Assembly (NCBI GenBank): GCA_949987705.1
Contig: CATLJY010000151.1
Location: forward strand, 62,001-126,000
Reading direction: 5' to 3'
DNA: 64,000 bases
DNA from: Thereva unica
Lineage: Eukaryota > Arthropoda > Insecta > Diptera > Therevidae
The notes beneath the pieces are model-generated. The model saw only the letters and a list, made by a program, of their open reading frames with translations, searched no databases and was not told the origin of the DNA. Each line of letters starts with the position of its first letter. Position 1 is the first letter of the stretch. This document shows positions 1 through 12,164 of this stretch, in pieces. The position numbers were made by a program, and so were the translations under genes.

Positions 1-1149
1 GATGTTGGTAATCTAAAATATTTTAACCCAGAATTTACCTCAAGCGAAAAAAAAAAGTTTCTGCCAATAACTTTTTGTGATTAGCTAAGGTTGCAATTTC
101 TAAGAACCTCCAATAATAGTAACTTAATAGCAGTTAAGTTTCCCCGAAAGTATCACGTATCACAATCCTTTCCTTCCCAAAAGTGCCTAAAGTAGTCGGT
201 ATTATGGCTGTTCACTTTCCATCAAACTTCAAATGTAGACCACGTACTTAAATCCCAGAATCTTCCTTGCTTGGCCCTTGGAACAAGGATACGGGAAAAT
301 CGTGTTTGTTTGCCAAAACGTTATATAAAGGGATAATTTCCCATTTCCTGCTAAACTCAAACTTGGGCGCCATTTTAGTGTTTAATTACTTGCCAGAGAG
401 AACTACTTCTTCTACCATATAGATATACGAGTATGTATATTTAACGGACGTACGTGAATCCTGAATGTATCTGGTTGATGGTGGTCTGTTGAATATGGAA
501 CTGGCTGCCCCTTTCGATGACTTCTGGTACATCCATAAAACAAGCTTTACTGATTCCATCAGGAGTTAAGGTAGAATTGGGCGGTATCTATGGTCGTTCG
601 TGAGAATTTCCTTTATCCTCATCATTTTGACCTTCCACTCTGTGCAAATCCTGTTTATTGCCCAAAGTTGTTTATGTATAGCTGGAGATTGGTGGTGGCT
701 CTTACGGGAGACACACCCACACCAGAGAGATATTATCAACGTTAGTGGCTAAATCTTCAGCTTCGACATGGGAAGTCTCTCATTGTTTAATGGTCACAAG
801 ATTTAAGTTTTCGGGTCCGTATCAAATTTTCTGCCAGAGAAAGAAAAGTTTTAGATTAACTAATTGAGGTCGAGGGGAAATTGTTCTCGTTCTTTTTTTT
901 TTTATTATTATTATTTTTGGGTTTTTGTTTGGCAACGAAAGGGTTACGGACTTCTGCTTTTGCTCTTTGCTTTCATAAATATAAAACTTTTATTAGTTTC
1001 TAATTTATTTTGATAAGAGGATAATGTGACATTGATTTGAAGCATTAGTGTCATTGGTTGAAGATAGATAGATTGCAAAGTTTTTATCAATTTGTTTATT
1101 ATACAGGATAAGCCAAAATAACGTCTGCTTGTGGTATTAAAGAACATTG
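1..1149. other. Non-coding, no gene seen
   Basis: AT-rich sequence with short homopolymer runs. I see no supported gene or RNA. It is probably intronic to GABA-B-R1, but I recognise no upstream exon of that gene anywhere in 1-13629. Confidence 0.5.
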
Positions 1150-1480
1150 TTAATTAAAACTCGTCAAAAGCCATCGACCAACCACCACATTCGCAAAATA
1201 GGGCATCGTGTAACTCTTTCTTAATAGTAATTAGGGACGAGAAGTCATTTATAAATATCAGAAAAAGTGTGGGGGTTATAATTGAGCCTTGAGGAACACC
1301 AGTAGAAAACTGCGGATTTCAGATTTAACGCCTTGATTAAACTTCTAGAAAGAAGTTTTCTCTGAGTAAAGTTCTTTAGATCTGAATTAATAGTAAGGTC
1401 TTCGATTGAATAGAAAGGCCGGACGACAGACTCTGTCAAAGGCTTAGAGCAACCTAGTCATACCATGTTTTTTTTTGCAT
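1150..1480 (-). pseudogene. LINE reverse transcriptase fragment
   Basis: Minus-strand translation gives STGVPQGSIITPTLF followed shortly by FINDF. This is the palm motif of non-LTR reverse transcriptases (usual form GVPQGSxLxPxLFxxxIND). Only about 100 residues remain, with no YADD box and frame breaks on both sides, so this is a dead remnant. The motif resembles Jockey/CR1-type enzymes, but the piece is too short to assign a clade. Confidence 0.55.
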
Positions 1481-1554
1481 TTAATAAGCCGAATGGCATA
1501 CGAGTGGATTGAAGCAACATGTACAACATCCCTAATATTGCTACGGGTGTGCCC

Positions 1555-2040
1555 AGTCAGCTTTCGTGAAGATCTGAAGATCGTTCATCAGTGTGATTGC
1601 GATGTTCACGTCGGTGGGGCCCTTTTGTCCGCATAATGGGCCATCCACACTACCCGGACTTAGATCCCACGCGCTTTTTGCCGTACGGCCTCAGTAAAAA
1701 GCGCGCATGAGCTTTAAATCGTGAGCAAATTGAGAAAACAAATCAATTTCCATATGAAAGGCCGTACGCGCTTCTGAAAAGCCCGTATTGTGTGGACGTA
1801 AAATGTACCTTTTTAAGCACAGCCTTTTGTCCGTGCAGTTTGGTCGTGCTGCCTTTGCCATTAAAAATATCACAAAAAAGGCCATTAAACTCTATATGAA
1901 AAAAATTGGCAAAAGCGCGTGTGACCTAAGTCCGCGTAGTGTGGACGCACCATAAGGGTTGGTAGTCGGCTTTCTCGTTTCCATCAATATTAATATGGCC
2001 GGAACCCAGACGATATTCACGTTGTGTTTTCTATCGAGCC
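1555..2040 (-). pseudogene. LINE RNase H fragment split by a MITE
   Basis: The minus strand reads IVWVP, then after a frame break HINIDGNEKADYQPL. This is the end of an RNase H domain like those of LOA/R1/I-type LINEs, where the usual motif is VWVPGHxxIxGNExAD. The frame is interrupted at 1637-1952 by a MITE. The same domain appears intact at 16600-16970 and decayed at 37630-38170. Confidence 0.5.
1637..1952. mobile_element. MITE, 316 bp, TAA target duplication
   Basis: Terminal inverted repeats start TGGGCCATCCACACTAC and TGGTGCGTCCACACTAC. They continue imperfectly for about 45 bp, sharing GGACTTAG and CACGCGCTTTT. The flanks are TAA (1634-1636) and TAA (1953-1955). There is no coding capacity. 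A 3-bp TWA duplication is the habit of PIF/Harbinger elements. The insertion sits inside a LINE RNase H remnant. Confidence 0.8.
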
Positions 2041-2294
2041 TATATAACTCAGCTGTGCATCACTTCACTAGCCTTCATTCTATTGAACTGGTGCCGCTCA
2101 TACACAGTACCTGCTTTCCTGAAATTTGATTTTCCCAGTCGATTCAAAACGAATTGGTTGTCATCTCAAGTATTGTCTCCTGACTGGAGGCTAGTAGTTC
2201 TTCCGCTGTCTCCTCCTCTGTTCCAGTGTACTATGGCCCGTACTCTCTACACATCTGAGGATTACCTCCTTTCTGGAGGCGAGCTTTCTTTTTT

Positions 2295-2822
2295 TTAATT
2301 GAACTTTTTTGTGATGGTATTCATATAGATCGCACGAGTAATGCGAAAGTGACTCCGTCCTGGCCGCTTATAACGATAATATGGCGTCTGGTAGTTTTGT
2401 GCTAAAACACGAAGAACGAAGTTGCCAGAAAGCGAGCAAAGGACTATCGCTAAAAAAGAAAAATCCTGGAGGGGGTAATCAAACCAAGAACCCACCTGAG
2501 GAGTATCGCTGATCCTCTGTCTCGGCGTGCGATTTTCAGGCGCTAGCTCGCCGTTGGGGTGGTTCGTTGTACAGGGATTCAAAAAAGGGTTATAGTCAAA
2601 CTTGAAGCATAAACTCGTGCCTAAACATACGACCGATCGGGTGGTGCTGAAACCATCCGAGGCCAACGATAGGGGGCTGAGAAGGGGACAGAAAGCGGTC
2701 ACGGCACTGGTCATTGTTTGGGACCACAATATGTCGATTAGGTTAATGAGATGCCACTTACCTTGTTCGGTTGATTCCCGGGGGCCACACTTTTGGCAAT
2801 TTTTAATGGGAATGCGCCTCAA
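2295..2822 (-). pseudogene. Possible LINE ORF1 fragment
   Basis: A 175-codon open frame without a recognisable domain. Its end (GRSHFRITRAIYM) resembles the minus-strand reading near 38618-38720 (AHLHITRRIFM), and the DNA also aligns there (GAGTAATG, then AAGTGA, then CCGCTTA). Occurrence in two places near LOA-like remnants suggests ORF1 or 5' sequence of that family. The function is not identified. Confidence 0.25.
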
Positions 2823-3202
2823 TTAGGCGGTACATGTCCCACTAGGGTCATGGATGGATGATGGTTGCAAACTGAGCACTGTCAAACGACATTCTAGCAA
2901 CGGTGCTAAGCTAGGGGATAAGTTAACACAGTTAAAGCACATTAAATTCTGGAACTGTGTCAAGCGAAGCTTGCAAGCCTGTTGCTTCTTTTGCTTCGTC
3001 CGCACCGTCGTGTTACTGCTGAGATACTTTTGGACCCTGGTTTTTGGCCCGTTGGTGCCCTAAACAAACTTTAATAGAAAGGGTCCTTTGTCGTTTCCGC
3101 TTCCTCCTCCGTCTCCGCGTGTTAATGATTGAAAGGGTGAAGAATTTCGTTCGGAGTCATATTGAACATAGTCGTTCCCTGATTGGCTTGGGCTCTATCA
3201 CA

Positions 3203-3520
3203 TTATCTACAATTGACTTGTGTATTACGCAGCCTACTCCTAAGTGATGTTCCCTTCCGCAGCTGTAGAACATCCTGTTGTTGCCAAGGTCCATTGTCCC
3301 GTCTCCTATCCATCTGATTTCTTGTAACGTGAGTTATTTCATATCTGCTTACTTCGTCTAAAAGTGCCTTAACTGCTGCAGTTCTGTACATATTTCGCGT
3401 GTTATATGTTCCTAAAATCATTTCATGCCGTAGTCGTTGCCGTTTTTCCCATCTGTTTCGGGGCTTTGCTTCGGGTTTCTTAACTGATGTGTTTTTACAG
3501 GGTCCGGTAGTTAGCCCAAC
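3203..3520 (-). pseudogene. LINE endonuclease N-terminal fragment
   Basis: The minus strand reads MILGTYNTRNMYRTAAVKALLDEV, which resembles the start of APE-type LINE endonucleases (usual G-T-W-N-V-R). The Asn is kept and the Trp is Tyr. The downstream catalytic motifs are missing. It directly adjoins gypsy integrase sequence, so this is a mosaic of fragments. Confidence 0.4.
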
Positions 3521-3769
3521 GGCCAACCTCACTGCCAGGAAGACCGGATCCGTGAATTATATCCTATCGGATAGGGTGGCCCAGCTATACCCCCGAGCAT
3601 TCGGTACGTCCGTCGTCGATTGGTTATCCAGGAGGTACCAGCGAGGAGGTGACGGTACGATGTTGCCCCCCTTTCTTTGTCCGTTGATGCTACAATACTC
3701 CATTGTAGAACATTGTGTTCCGAGTTCTGTAACCGACCGCAGCTTCTTCCGTGTATCCTTGTGATAACA

Positions 3770-4260
3770 GTGGATAGGCCTTCCATTTCCTTTCTAGTTT
3801 TGGAAATTTCCCTTTTATTCGTCGAGGATTATATATCCACACTCGATCGCCTTCCCTAAATCAAGCTCCGTTTAACCTTAAGTTCGCCCTAAATTCAGCT
3901 CCGTTCATCTTTAGGTCGTTGGGGTTTCTTCATCCTGTCGCTGGCCGATTGCAGATTTCCGCGGACCGTTTCGTTGATTTCCTTTAATTTTGCTCTTAGT
4001 GCAGAGGAGTATTCGCTGAGTGGTTGGCTTGTTTCTGGCAGGATTCCAAACTTTAGATTACTGAGCAGAATAACCTGTTACTCGAAGATCATCCTTGCAG
4101 GCATTTGAGCGTTAAAACTGTCCTGTATGCCATTAGGAAGAACGGTAAAAAGCTGTCCTAATCACGCTGATGGCTGTCAACCACCTTCGTTATATGTTCA
4201 CCAATAGTGTTTTTTTATGTGAAAGACTAGAGTTTCAGGAAAGGCCCTTGAGACTGTTGG
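3770..4260 (-). pseudogene. Gypsy integrase C-terminal remnant
   Basis: The minus strand reads ETVRGNLQSASDRMK, then in another frame DRVWIYNPRRIKGKFPKL followed by ERKWKAYP. This is the C-terminal part of Ty3/gypsy integrases (usual DLVWLxNPxRxxGxSPKLxxxWxGPY). Stop codons and a frame change show decay. The zinc-binding N-terminus at 5158-5425 is on the same strand and upstream, so both may come from one element later interrupted by the SINE at 4270-4795. Confidence 0.55.
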
Positions 4261-4269
4261 CAATCTATT

Positions 4270-4795
4270 TTCTTCGTATAGAGTGCAATGTCGAACAGAA
4301 GCTCTAGTCGGGGAGGAAGGAATTGCCACAACCTACCCGCGATGTTTTTAGTCCACCTACTCCCAAGCATGACTGTCGCGACTTTGACATCGGGCCTGGA
4401 GTGTTAAGGCCCCCATACGCGGTCAAATTGGATGTACCTCGAAGGGCGGATGTACAACCAAAACTATCGATTGTGGGCCGGTCGTCCGATCAAAACTCAT
4501 TGCGCTTATGGGTTTGATGAAAATCTGGATGTACATCCAATTTGACCGTGTATGGGGGCCTTTATGCCTCCTGACACGATGAATCTCACCAACCAACCGA
4601 TGGCATAGGCTTTGGTGGGGGAAGGGCTAAGGAAGGCTATGACAGGAGGAATCAGGAATGTAAAGAGGGAAGAAGAAAGAAGGAAAGTTATTTAGGTGGG
4701 AAAGTGGGAAAGTCGAAGGACAGTGGAGCTGACCGGGATTCGAACCCGGGAAATCTAGAATGGTAGCCATACGCCTTATGCTGTAAACATGCTAA
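4270..4795 (-). mobile_element. tRNA-derived SINE carrying a MITE
   Basis: Similar along its length to the SINEs at 24150-24569 (plus) and 12165-12555 (minus). The tRNA-like head lies at the right end on the minus strand and keeps a pol III B box (GGTTCGAATCC type, complement at 4737-4747). A 155-bp MITE occupies 4407-4561. Removing it with one TTA gives GAGTGTTATGCCTCCTG, exactly as in the 24-kb copy. Confidence 0.75.
4407..4561 (-). mobile_element. 155-bp MITE, TTA target duplication
   Basis: Near-palindromic ends AGGCCCCCATACGCGGTC and (complement) AGGCCCCCATACACGGTC. Flanks are TTA at 4404-4406 and 4562-4564. A second copy of exactly the same length lies in opposite orientation at 46767-46921. 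The TWA duplication and short TIRs suggest a PIF/Harbinger-derived MITE. The uninterrupted SINE at 24150 confirms the empty site. Confidence 0.9.
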
Positions 4796-5157
4796 GGGCG
4801 ACGGCGACGGTGCACACAAATTAAAAAGCACACACAAGAATAATCATCTTCGACATCCGAATGCTACACACGCGCACAGGAACATACGAGAATAGCAACA
4901 CAATCCCATGTCACACCGCCCAGGCAACTTTGAGGGGCGACGGCTACGAAATAGAACTTGGATTGATTGAGTCGCCACTCTCGGCGACCTCGTCGTCGAG
5001 TGGTCTGCATATTGTGCTGCACCTTTCATACTCATAGAAAAGCTGTGTGTTCTATTCGTTTTTGCCAGTCGCTGTGGAAACTATTTTCGCCCTTAGCATG
5101 TTTACAGCATTACTCCCTAGGCTATCGAGGCCCCTAGCCTTTAGTCTGGTTGAATCG

Positions 5158-5425
5158 TCAAACAAAGGTGAAGCAAAGGTTGCCCAAAGCTACTGATGGT
5201 AAGGCGCGCGCCACGCCAATCACAATTCTTTCGGCAATTTTTTCGGGGCGTAAATTGTACTGATGCATTTTTGCTCTGGGTTTCATCGACGGGCCTTTAG
5301 CTGCGGTGCAGATCGTGTTTTTATGAAACCATTTATCGACATCGTCCTTTATATAGAACCAGTAAAAACGTTCTCTTACTTTCCCCAAGGTTTTGTTGAT
5401 CCCTAGATGGCCGCCTGATTGAATT
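5158..5425 (-). pseudogene. Gypsy integrase zinc-binding domain remnant
   Basis: The minus strand reads SGGHLGINKTLGKVRERFYW, then KWFHKNTICTAAKGP and MHQYNLRP. This is the HHCC domain that precedes the catalytic core in Ty3/gypsy integrases. The usual CxxC pair appears as N-T-I-C, so one zinc ligand is lost. The frame ends at 5158 before any catalytic Asp, and no core domain follows to the left. Confidence 0.65.
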
Positions 5426-5429
5426 TTTT

Positions 5430-8104
5430 TTTATTTTATTTACATTTATGCATGATGATTTTACACTCAAATGGCTTTGTATATATTTTTTTTGTCACTT
5501 CCCATTTATTTTAAAATAATCAATGGAAATAGAAAAAGGGTTACGTTTCGTCTTTTTTTGTTTGTTTGTGGTTGTTAAATGATAATACCTTTTTCCTTGG
5601 CCTTGTGTGCCAGATATCGGAACGTACTCGCGCTATGTTGTTTACCGAGAGTTCGTCAAAACCCTCATTCTGATTCAGCTCAATCGGCCGTATAATTTTT
5701 TATAGTTTTAGTGTCGCAATACAAACGAACAAACATTCATTTTTAACCAAAATTATCTCTTTATTTCGTTCATTATTAATTCGTAAACCCTAAAAAATGC
5801 ATAAACAGCGAATATCAAATAAAATACTTACAATTAAGAATTCATATGTCAATCGCACCACTAAATGAAGCTGATGATTCCTGCATACGTAATACAATTT
5901 CTGATTGGCAAAATTGTAAGGAGGAGAAGCCTAGTTTGTTCACGTGCCTCCCGAGTTATCGTTTGTCATACATACAAATTTCGCCCGTTCCAATCTCATT
6001 GTTAATTCTATATATCGGTGACATAGATCTATCTACCTGCCATTATGGGACAATAATAACCTGTCACTGATATTTAAATTATTCAGAAACTTTTTAAGCA
6101 GGATTTGTCTACTTTTCGGGATAATGCCGAAAAATTCATATGTTGTTTTAATAGAACAGCAACAACTACACAGAAACAAAAAGAAGCAAGAAATATTAAA
6201 CCTGTCTTTCCAATCCTTATTGTCAGTCACTCGTGCCGTCGTGCTTCTTTAATGAAAACATGTACAATGTTACGACAAGATATTCAAGTATTTTATGCTC
6301 TCGTTAAAGCGGAATTTATCAACCCCGTCACTGTCCTCATTAAAGTCGTGCTTGACTCCCTTTGTCGCCTCCATCCCCCTCCGGTAGCAGCCAACCCCCA
6401 CCTCCTGTGCCGTTCGGCATATCCCCGCCCGCCCGCCAGTTTTTATAAGCACTTCAGGAACGTCTTCGGTTCGCATTTCCGTGAGGGTATTCAAGAGTCG
6501 TCCTCGAGGATGCTCACATGTTATATATTGCCCTAGTTCGGGACATCATATCATTTTTCTTCTTTGAGCCATCACCTCCTTATTCCTGACTGTTCGTCAT
6601 GGAGTTTCGCTTCTTTTCTTCGGGGGCTTCAAGGAGTGCCACATCAAGCTCTCCGTAGTCTTTTCTTCCTACGTACTTCTTTTTTTGTATATACACATAT
6701 GTATATATCTATATTCTTCTATCTCAGCAACAATACATGGCGACAAAGTAAGGGTCTTCCATATCAAAATCCACATCCCCCGATTCCGGTTCATATATAA
6801 AAAAGGAAGAAGACAAATTGAAATGAATAAACGGGAGAGCAAATCTCTTCTGTTTTTAGTGTTTATTGCTTTTCCCGGTGGCATCCTTCTGGTTCAAGTG
6901 AACTCTCGACTCCCGAGGCTCCTTTATCAGGGACGATAATTGCCGGGCGGCACCAGGGGGGTTGTGGGGATATGTATGTATATAAAGATTCGGTTCAATT
7001 CCTGCGGATAAGCACCTTGACAGAACAGTTGACGTCTGTGATAAGGATGCCTTTTCCAGCTCTCTGGTGCCATATTAAATGGGCAGATGCGAATGTGTGA
7101 TAAGGGTCGGAAAATATCTCTCCCTTAGTTGCTGACTTATTAAATTTCTTGCCCCACCAGCCGGAGCTAAAGCGCTGAGGGCTGCTTGATGATGGTAAAT
7201 GTCTCTTTATAGTCAATAAAATCCGTGCAGCGGGCATTTACGCTGTGGCTCGTCATACCACAGTAACTATCGATCTGCCTCGCATCCATCATGTTAAATT
7301 CATGCTACTTTGGCATAGGGCTCGATCCATGATTCCCGTAATCTGGCACTATAGTCGAAAAGTATCCAATGAGCTCCCCTATCTCCATCACCACCACTTC
7401 CCTCGCCCTTTATTTTCAGTAAATTATGCAATTTTTCCTGAAGGACGAACGAGTAGAGGGGTGGAGAAAATCTCATTTCAGGACTAGGCACAGGAAAATT
7501 CAATATATCCCCCAGTATCCACGGAGGATGTAAATGCCCCAAGTTGAAGATGTCCTATTTCGTTTTCGGGAGTGGAATTCCAATACTAGATCCGGACATA
7601 CATTGGCCCACGGGCGAATATTGGTAGGCAGCCAAATGGCAAAAAGGAATTTCTGACGAGCGAATTGCATTCCTTTTGCTGAAGGCAAATGTTGCATGGG
7701 TGTGGCTGGGTAGAAACATTTTGGGGAAAATATCCAATTTTTTTTCTTCTGGACTTACATAACGAACAACATTTTTTGGCTTTTGATATTAATTTTGCAG
7801 ATTGTGGGTTTTTCAGTCTGTTGTAATAAAAGCGAATTTCTCTTATGTCTTTTTTTGTGGGAGAGTTACATCAACTTTGAAGATTATTTATTTTTCCTTA
7901 TCTGTGGGATGGGTTTTTGCTTGTTTTGTGTCTTCAAATATATTTTAGTTATACCTATTCAATAAAAAAGATTCCTAGTCATCCGTATAATATATCGCCT
8001 CTAGTTCAAATACCATCTGCTCTTAAGCGTAGTGAAAACTGTTAACGTAGAAGAGCCTATCACGATCGAGAGTTTCGCGACATAACCAAATAAGGTCTTT
8101 GTGA
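5430..8104. other. Non-coding, no gene seen
   Basis: AT-rich intronic-type sequence with a TATATG-rich tract near 6685-6720. Open frames here are short, overlap on both strands and show no recognisable motif. Confidence 0.5.
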
Positions 8105-8305
8105 GGTGGAAAAATCAGGAGGTTTAAAGAGCAGCACAGAGATAAGGAGGCATAAAGGTGGCAGACTCAACATCAAACTAGGGCATGATGAACCCCTAAT
8201 ATCTTGCCATGACGAAGCTGGTCTTATCAAGAGCAGCCAGGCCGGATTCCTGAACAGGAAATTTTACTGGAGCGGAACAGAAAAAAAATCTAATGAAAAT
8301 TAGAT

Positions 8306-8591
8306 GACTTGATCACCGGGCACGCGGCGCCCTAAATTTACACCTATAGGCCGGACGACCCCACTTGCAGGTTTTGCCTGGGGTGGTAGCACGTAAGTTG
8401 CTTTAATCGACCTCTTCATACAAAATTTCAAGATTTTTGTATGTATAGGTCGATTGGAACAACTTACGTGCTAGCACCCCTGCTTTTCACGTTTGGTGTC
8501 TCTGTCCTGCGATAGAAAGGACTAAAGTCTCATTTTCAGCCCGACTTGACCAAATATATGCTAGTAACAAATCTTTAGGTAGGCTGCTCAT
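8306..8591 (+). pseudogene. LOA/R1-type LINE C-terminal fragment
   Basis: Plus-strand frames read LITGHAA, then DDPTCRFC, then after a small foldback insertion LCPAIE and FSARLD. This matches the Cys/His-containing C-terminus after RNase H in LOA/R1-type LINEs; the 15-17 kb copy has LTGHCLIGTHA, CRSC and LLCHCPAL. It is interrupted by the foldback at 8381-8479 and bordered by the hAT element at 8592. Confidence 0.5.
8381..8479. mobile_element. Short foldback MITE, about 99 bp
   Basis: Almost wholly palindromic: the left arm reads GGGTGGTAGCACGTAAGTTG and the right arm ends CAACTTACGTGCTAGCACCC. It may be flanked by CTG (8378-8380 and 8480-8482). It interrupts a LINE coding remnant. Confidence 0.65.
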
Positions 8592-9823
8592 CAGGGCCGG
8601 CGCTTGTGGTTTTTGCGCCCGGTGCACTATGTTACATTGCGCCCCATAAGCTGTTCACTTTTGAACGATGTGAAGGACAATGGAAAAGACACAAACTACT
8701 CGATGAATGCGGGAAATAATTTTCATAGTTTGCGCAAAATTTAAGGTTGAACCATAATAATGTGTATAACATAAAAAACTGATACATAGATAGACATAGT
8801 TAGGAAGTTTCACATGGGTCAACATCCAACCAACAAAAATCTGCTGAAAACGTCGTTTTGGGAGAAGAGAGTAAGTGAAACGACGGCTGCAGATTTTTTA
8901 AACCTCTGAATTCTTTTACGGAATTTTTGAATCAACTTTTTGACATCTGTGTAGTTGTTGTGGTTTTTTGTCTCCCTTTTGCTAGGAAAAAGGAAAAGGG
9001 ATGGCAGAAGGGAGAATTAATATTTAAAGGCAACAACAACAAGCTAAAGCATTCAAACGTATAGTTTGTTGGAAAATTTGGTTCTTGTGAAACCCCATGC
9101 GATTCTTCATCGAATTTCAGCAGGGAATGGATGATTACAACCAATTTTTGTTGTTTGGCCCTTGTGAACCTGGCTGGGTTTCACCTAGCGAACTGCGCAA
9201 ATTCGAGCGAATTGATGTCCTGAACTTCAACTTTTCCCTGAGTTCCCATACAGTTTCACATATTAAATTCAGACAATAATAATAAAGCCTAAGTTCGCCA
9301 AACAGAACATGAAATTGAGTTTGAAAGTAAAAGCTCACTAAAAAGAGAGTAATCAACTGGAACAATGAAATGTCATTCCAGTGAGCTTTTGCATTCCTAA
9401 CTTCTAGCGAGAAAGCAACAACTGTTTCAAGCATGAACTGAACAGGCCAGCCGGTGAAGCCTCTAATACAGAATGAATTGAACTTTATTGAACTGAGGCC
9501 AGTGAAAAAAGGGCAATTAAAGAATGAATGTGAATGTTGTGCTTTTTGCAGAATTTACAAAAAAGTGCTCCAAATAAATGAGAGATTTTTTTCTCACTTG
9601 GATCTGTGCAAACTTCCTGCGCGAGGAGAAGTGAAATTCCTCCGTTTTATCTTACATGAGAAAGAACAGGTACAGAAATTGGGTAAAGTTGTTTAATTTC
9701 TTGAATCCGTGAGTATTCTTTTAAATTTTTTTTTTTTTCAAAGTTTTGATTTTTTTTGTGCGCCCCTGACAAACTGCGCCCGGTGCAAGTGCACCATTCG
9801 CACCTATGAAAGCGCCGCCCCTG
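8592..9823. mobile_element. Non-autonomous hAT-type transposon
   Basis: Ends CAGGGCCGGCGC and (complement) CAGGGGCGGCGC, flanked by a perfect 8-bp duplication CTGCTCAT (8584-8591 and 9824-9831). An 8-bp TSD with CAGGG termini is the hAT signature. Subterminal repeats of GCGCCCGGTGCA lie inside both ends. No transposase frame is present. A smaller element (9168-9464) lies inside. Confidence 0.9.
9168..9464 (-). mobile_element. MITE related to the 28-kb copy, nested in hAT
   Basis: Reverse-complement similarity to 28020-28354: both share AGAACATGAAATTGAGTTT, AAAAGCTCACT and GGAATGTCATTCCAGTGAGC-like stretches, and GCCGGTGAAGCC ends. The outer ends are diverged and no clean target duplication is visible. 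Confidence 0.5.
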
Positions 9824-9929
9824 CTGCTCATCTCGCCAAGTAGTTTGGCCTATAAATCTTTAAGTAGGGGGCTGTTAAGACCACAATAGGTCCAATTGGC
9901 GACAGTGGAACTCCCTAAATACTGAAGTA

Positions 9930-10135
9930 GAAGGATGAGAAATTTTTCGCTTATACTTTTGGATGTTGCGGGAGTTTGGAAATACTAATTGTGGAAGATT
10001 GTTCCATAGTCGAATGGTTCTATTTATGAATGAATTCTGATCCCTATCCTCAACTAGAGTTTATTAATTCTTGTTCGGTCTCTACAACTTCTCGAGCCCT
10101 TCTGACTACTGTGCTAAACTATTTATTAAGCTACC
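9930..10135 (-). pseudogene. LINE ORF2 C-terminal fragment
   Basis: The minus strand reads NSFINRTIRLWNNLPQLVF. This resembles the RxxFxxRxxxLWNxLP box near the C-terminus of CR1/L2/Jockey-type ORF2 proteins; compare RSFFVHCLRMWNNLPHAIQ at 18500-18560. Only about 60 residues remain. Confidence 0.5.
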
Positions 10136-10139
10136 GCTA

Positions 10140-11529
10140 CGACTACGATGTAAGAGGGGGCCATGCAATCAGCTTCTATATAACATCCCCCTTATTTTAA
10201 TTATTATCTTCAAATATTTTTTAATTCATTAAATTCAATTGTTCAAGGCTATTAGTCTATTAGCAAAAAAAAATTTTTTTTTGTTCGTTACTTATGTGAT
10301 TTGATATCACTTGCCATGTGCGACTGTTAACGGTCAGGTATCTTTATAAGCCTACCATCTTGTGCTCGGAAAACGAAAGCTACGACACCTCTTGTTTTGC
10401 GATGCCACACAAGTTTGATTTGTTAACTAAGTTGCTAGACGTACCATTTTCCTCTGGCTCATTACCTACTGGTTTATTGTCAATTGTTTCAATGAAAAGA
10501 GGGCTGCTCGCAAGGTTTTGATGATTGGTATTAGCTTTACCCGCTTCGTCACATTGGTCTCTAAAATCTGGTTCAATGGATGACTTCCTAAGTTGATGGG
10601 AGTTGCGTCGTAGTATTTATTTTTCTTCATTACGAAAAAGTACGACCTAGGAACTTGAATCTATTGGCAATTTGATCCTGAGCAAGCGGCTCATCAGCAA
10701 CTCGCATAGTACCAGTACTAGCCTTGGAACCACAGTACAGCTCTGTTCCAAAAAGGCATTGTGAAAATTTTGACTGTTCTGCTTAACCTTTTTGAGTAGC
10801 ATTTTCGCGGACATCTTGGTCTAGAATAGATAAACTAAAAGTTCCATTCCATAAACCGATTTCACAGGCCCGCACTCACCCGCCACAGGCATGCGCTCCC
10901 GTCACAGGCATGCACGAATTCGCCGATATGGCTTTAAAAAATTGTATAGCACGAAGAAAAGGATTAATTGAAAGGGCGCCAATAGCATACTCAGTAAAAC
11001 GGTTCTTGTTTGATTGCGTAGGTAATGCAGCATTGGACGTGGGTAGTGCTTAGCTGTTTGGTAAAACAACACTCGCGTTTGGAATGGTTTATTCTGATGC
11101 GGATGCATTTATAAATATTCATGCCTGAATATTTAGATTTCTATTCTACAAATTCTATTCACATAATTACTTCATAAAATAAAGCATTTCTAAAAGATCG
11201 CTTTTGGTGACCGTTGTGTCCAAATCTCAAAACGATGGGACTCTTGATATTTTTTTTACAACCATAACATCAATGTTCATTGTACATACAGAAATTCAGC
11301 TCTCCCGGAATATTTCCGAAGTTGGGTCTTTTTTGTCTAATTTGCCTGTACTACTAGGACACGTCTCCATACCTAACTTCCCAAAATACACTAGATTAAA
11401 GGTGGAATTTCATAAGATCCGATGGTTGCGTTAGTGTTGTTGAATATGTTGCTTCCTTCGATTTGTACGTCCTTTCTTTTTTAGCAAATCACTCTATCGC
11501 TTTCAATCGACATCAAAATAACAGCACAG
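10140..11529. other. Mostly unassigned; weak coding-like tract
   Basis: Minus-strand frames between about 10330 and 10820 look protein-like (for example FGTELYCGSKASTGTM and EPLAQDQIANRFKFLGR), but stops break them and I cannot name a family. A stretch near 11018-11090 (GCAGCATTGGACGTGG onward) recurs near 24056-24115. Nothing else is supported. Confidence 0.35.
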
Positions 11530-11660
11530 TAACAGTGTGTATTACGTGGAATTCTCAATCTAGCTGCATGTTGCCCAATTGGCCAGTATCCAGTTATTAT
11601 TGACACGATTCTGGCAATATCCTCAGGGTGCATCACAAAGAGGTCTCGCTATATTTGTTT
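11530..11660 (-). pseudogene. LOA-type LINE C-terminal fragment
   Basis: The minus strand reads IVSIITGYWPIGQHAARLRI. It aligns with IVGVLTGHCLIGTHATRLGL in the nearly intact element at 15140-17553. About 40 residues survive. Confidence 0.5.
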
Positions 11661-12164
11661 GTTGGCTTTCTAAACTTGTCACAAGATGATAGACTCCTCC
11701 ATCTAGAATCAGCTACTGAGAAAAGAGCATGTAGATGCCTCTCATTAGCACGCACAGAGGCCTCTATAGATTCTCCCCCCAGTCCCCAGTCAATTCAGTT
11801 GCTGTGACCCGGTATACACTGCAGGGTGACCCTGTTCCTCCCGGCCAGGAAATAGAGCTCCTTGTCGACCAGGTTAGAAACCATATGGGCTCAGGGGAAG
11901 CCTTTCTACTGTAATCTTTTCAAGTCGAGTGTGATCTTTTCAAGTTTCATTTGTGTATGTACGTTTCTTTGCCCCACCATACCTTCTAAACGGCTAACCG
12001 GATTTAGATGGCTGGGGTATCATTAGAATCGTTTAATGAGTCCGAGTAAAATAGGCTAAGTTAATTTAAAAAAAAGCAATATGGCGGCTGGCAGACGCGG
12101 TTTACGTCAAACTCGATTTATTTTGTTTTCTTCTGATTGGGTCAATATTGGTATTTTTCGTATA

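Noticed and set aside
3203..3532. Independent 109-codon gene
   Set aside because: The reading resembles a LINE endonuclease start and lacks gene context.
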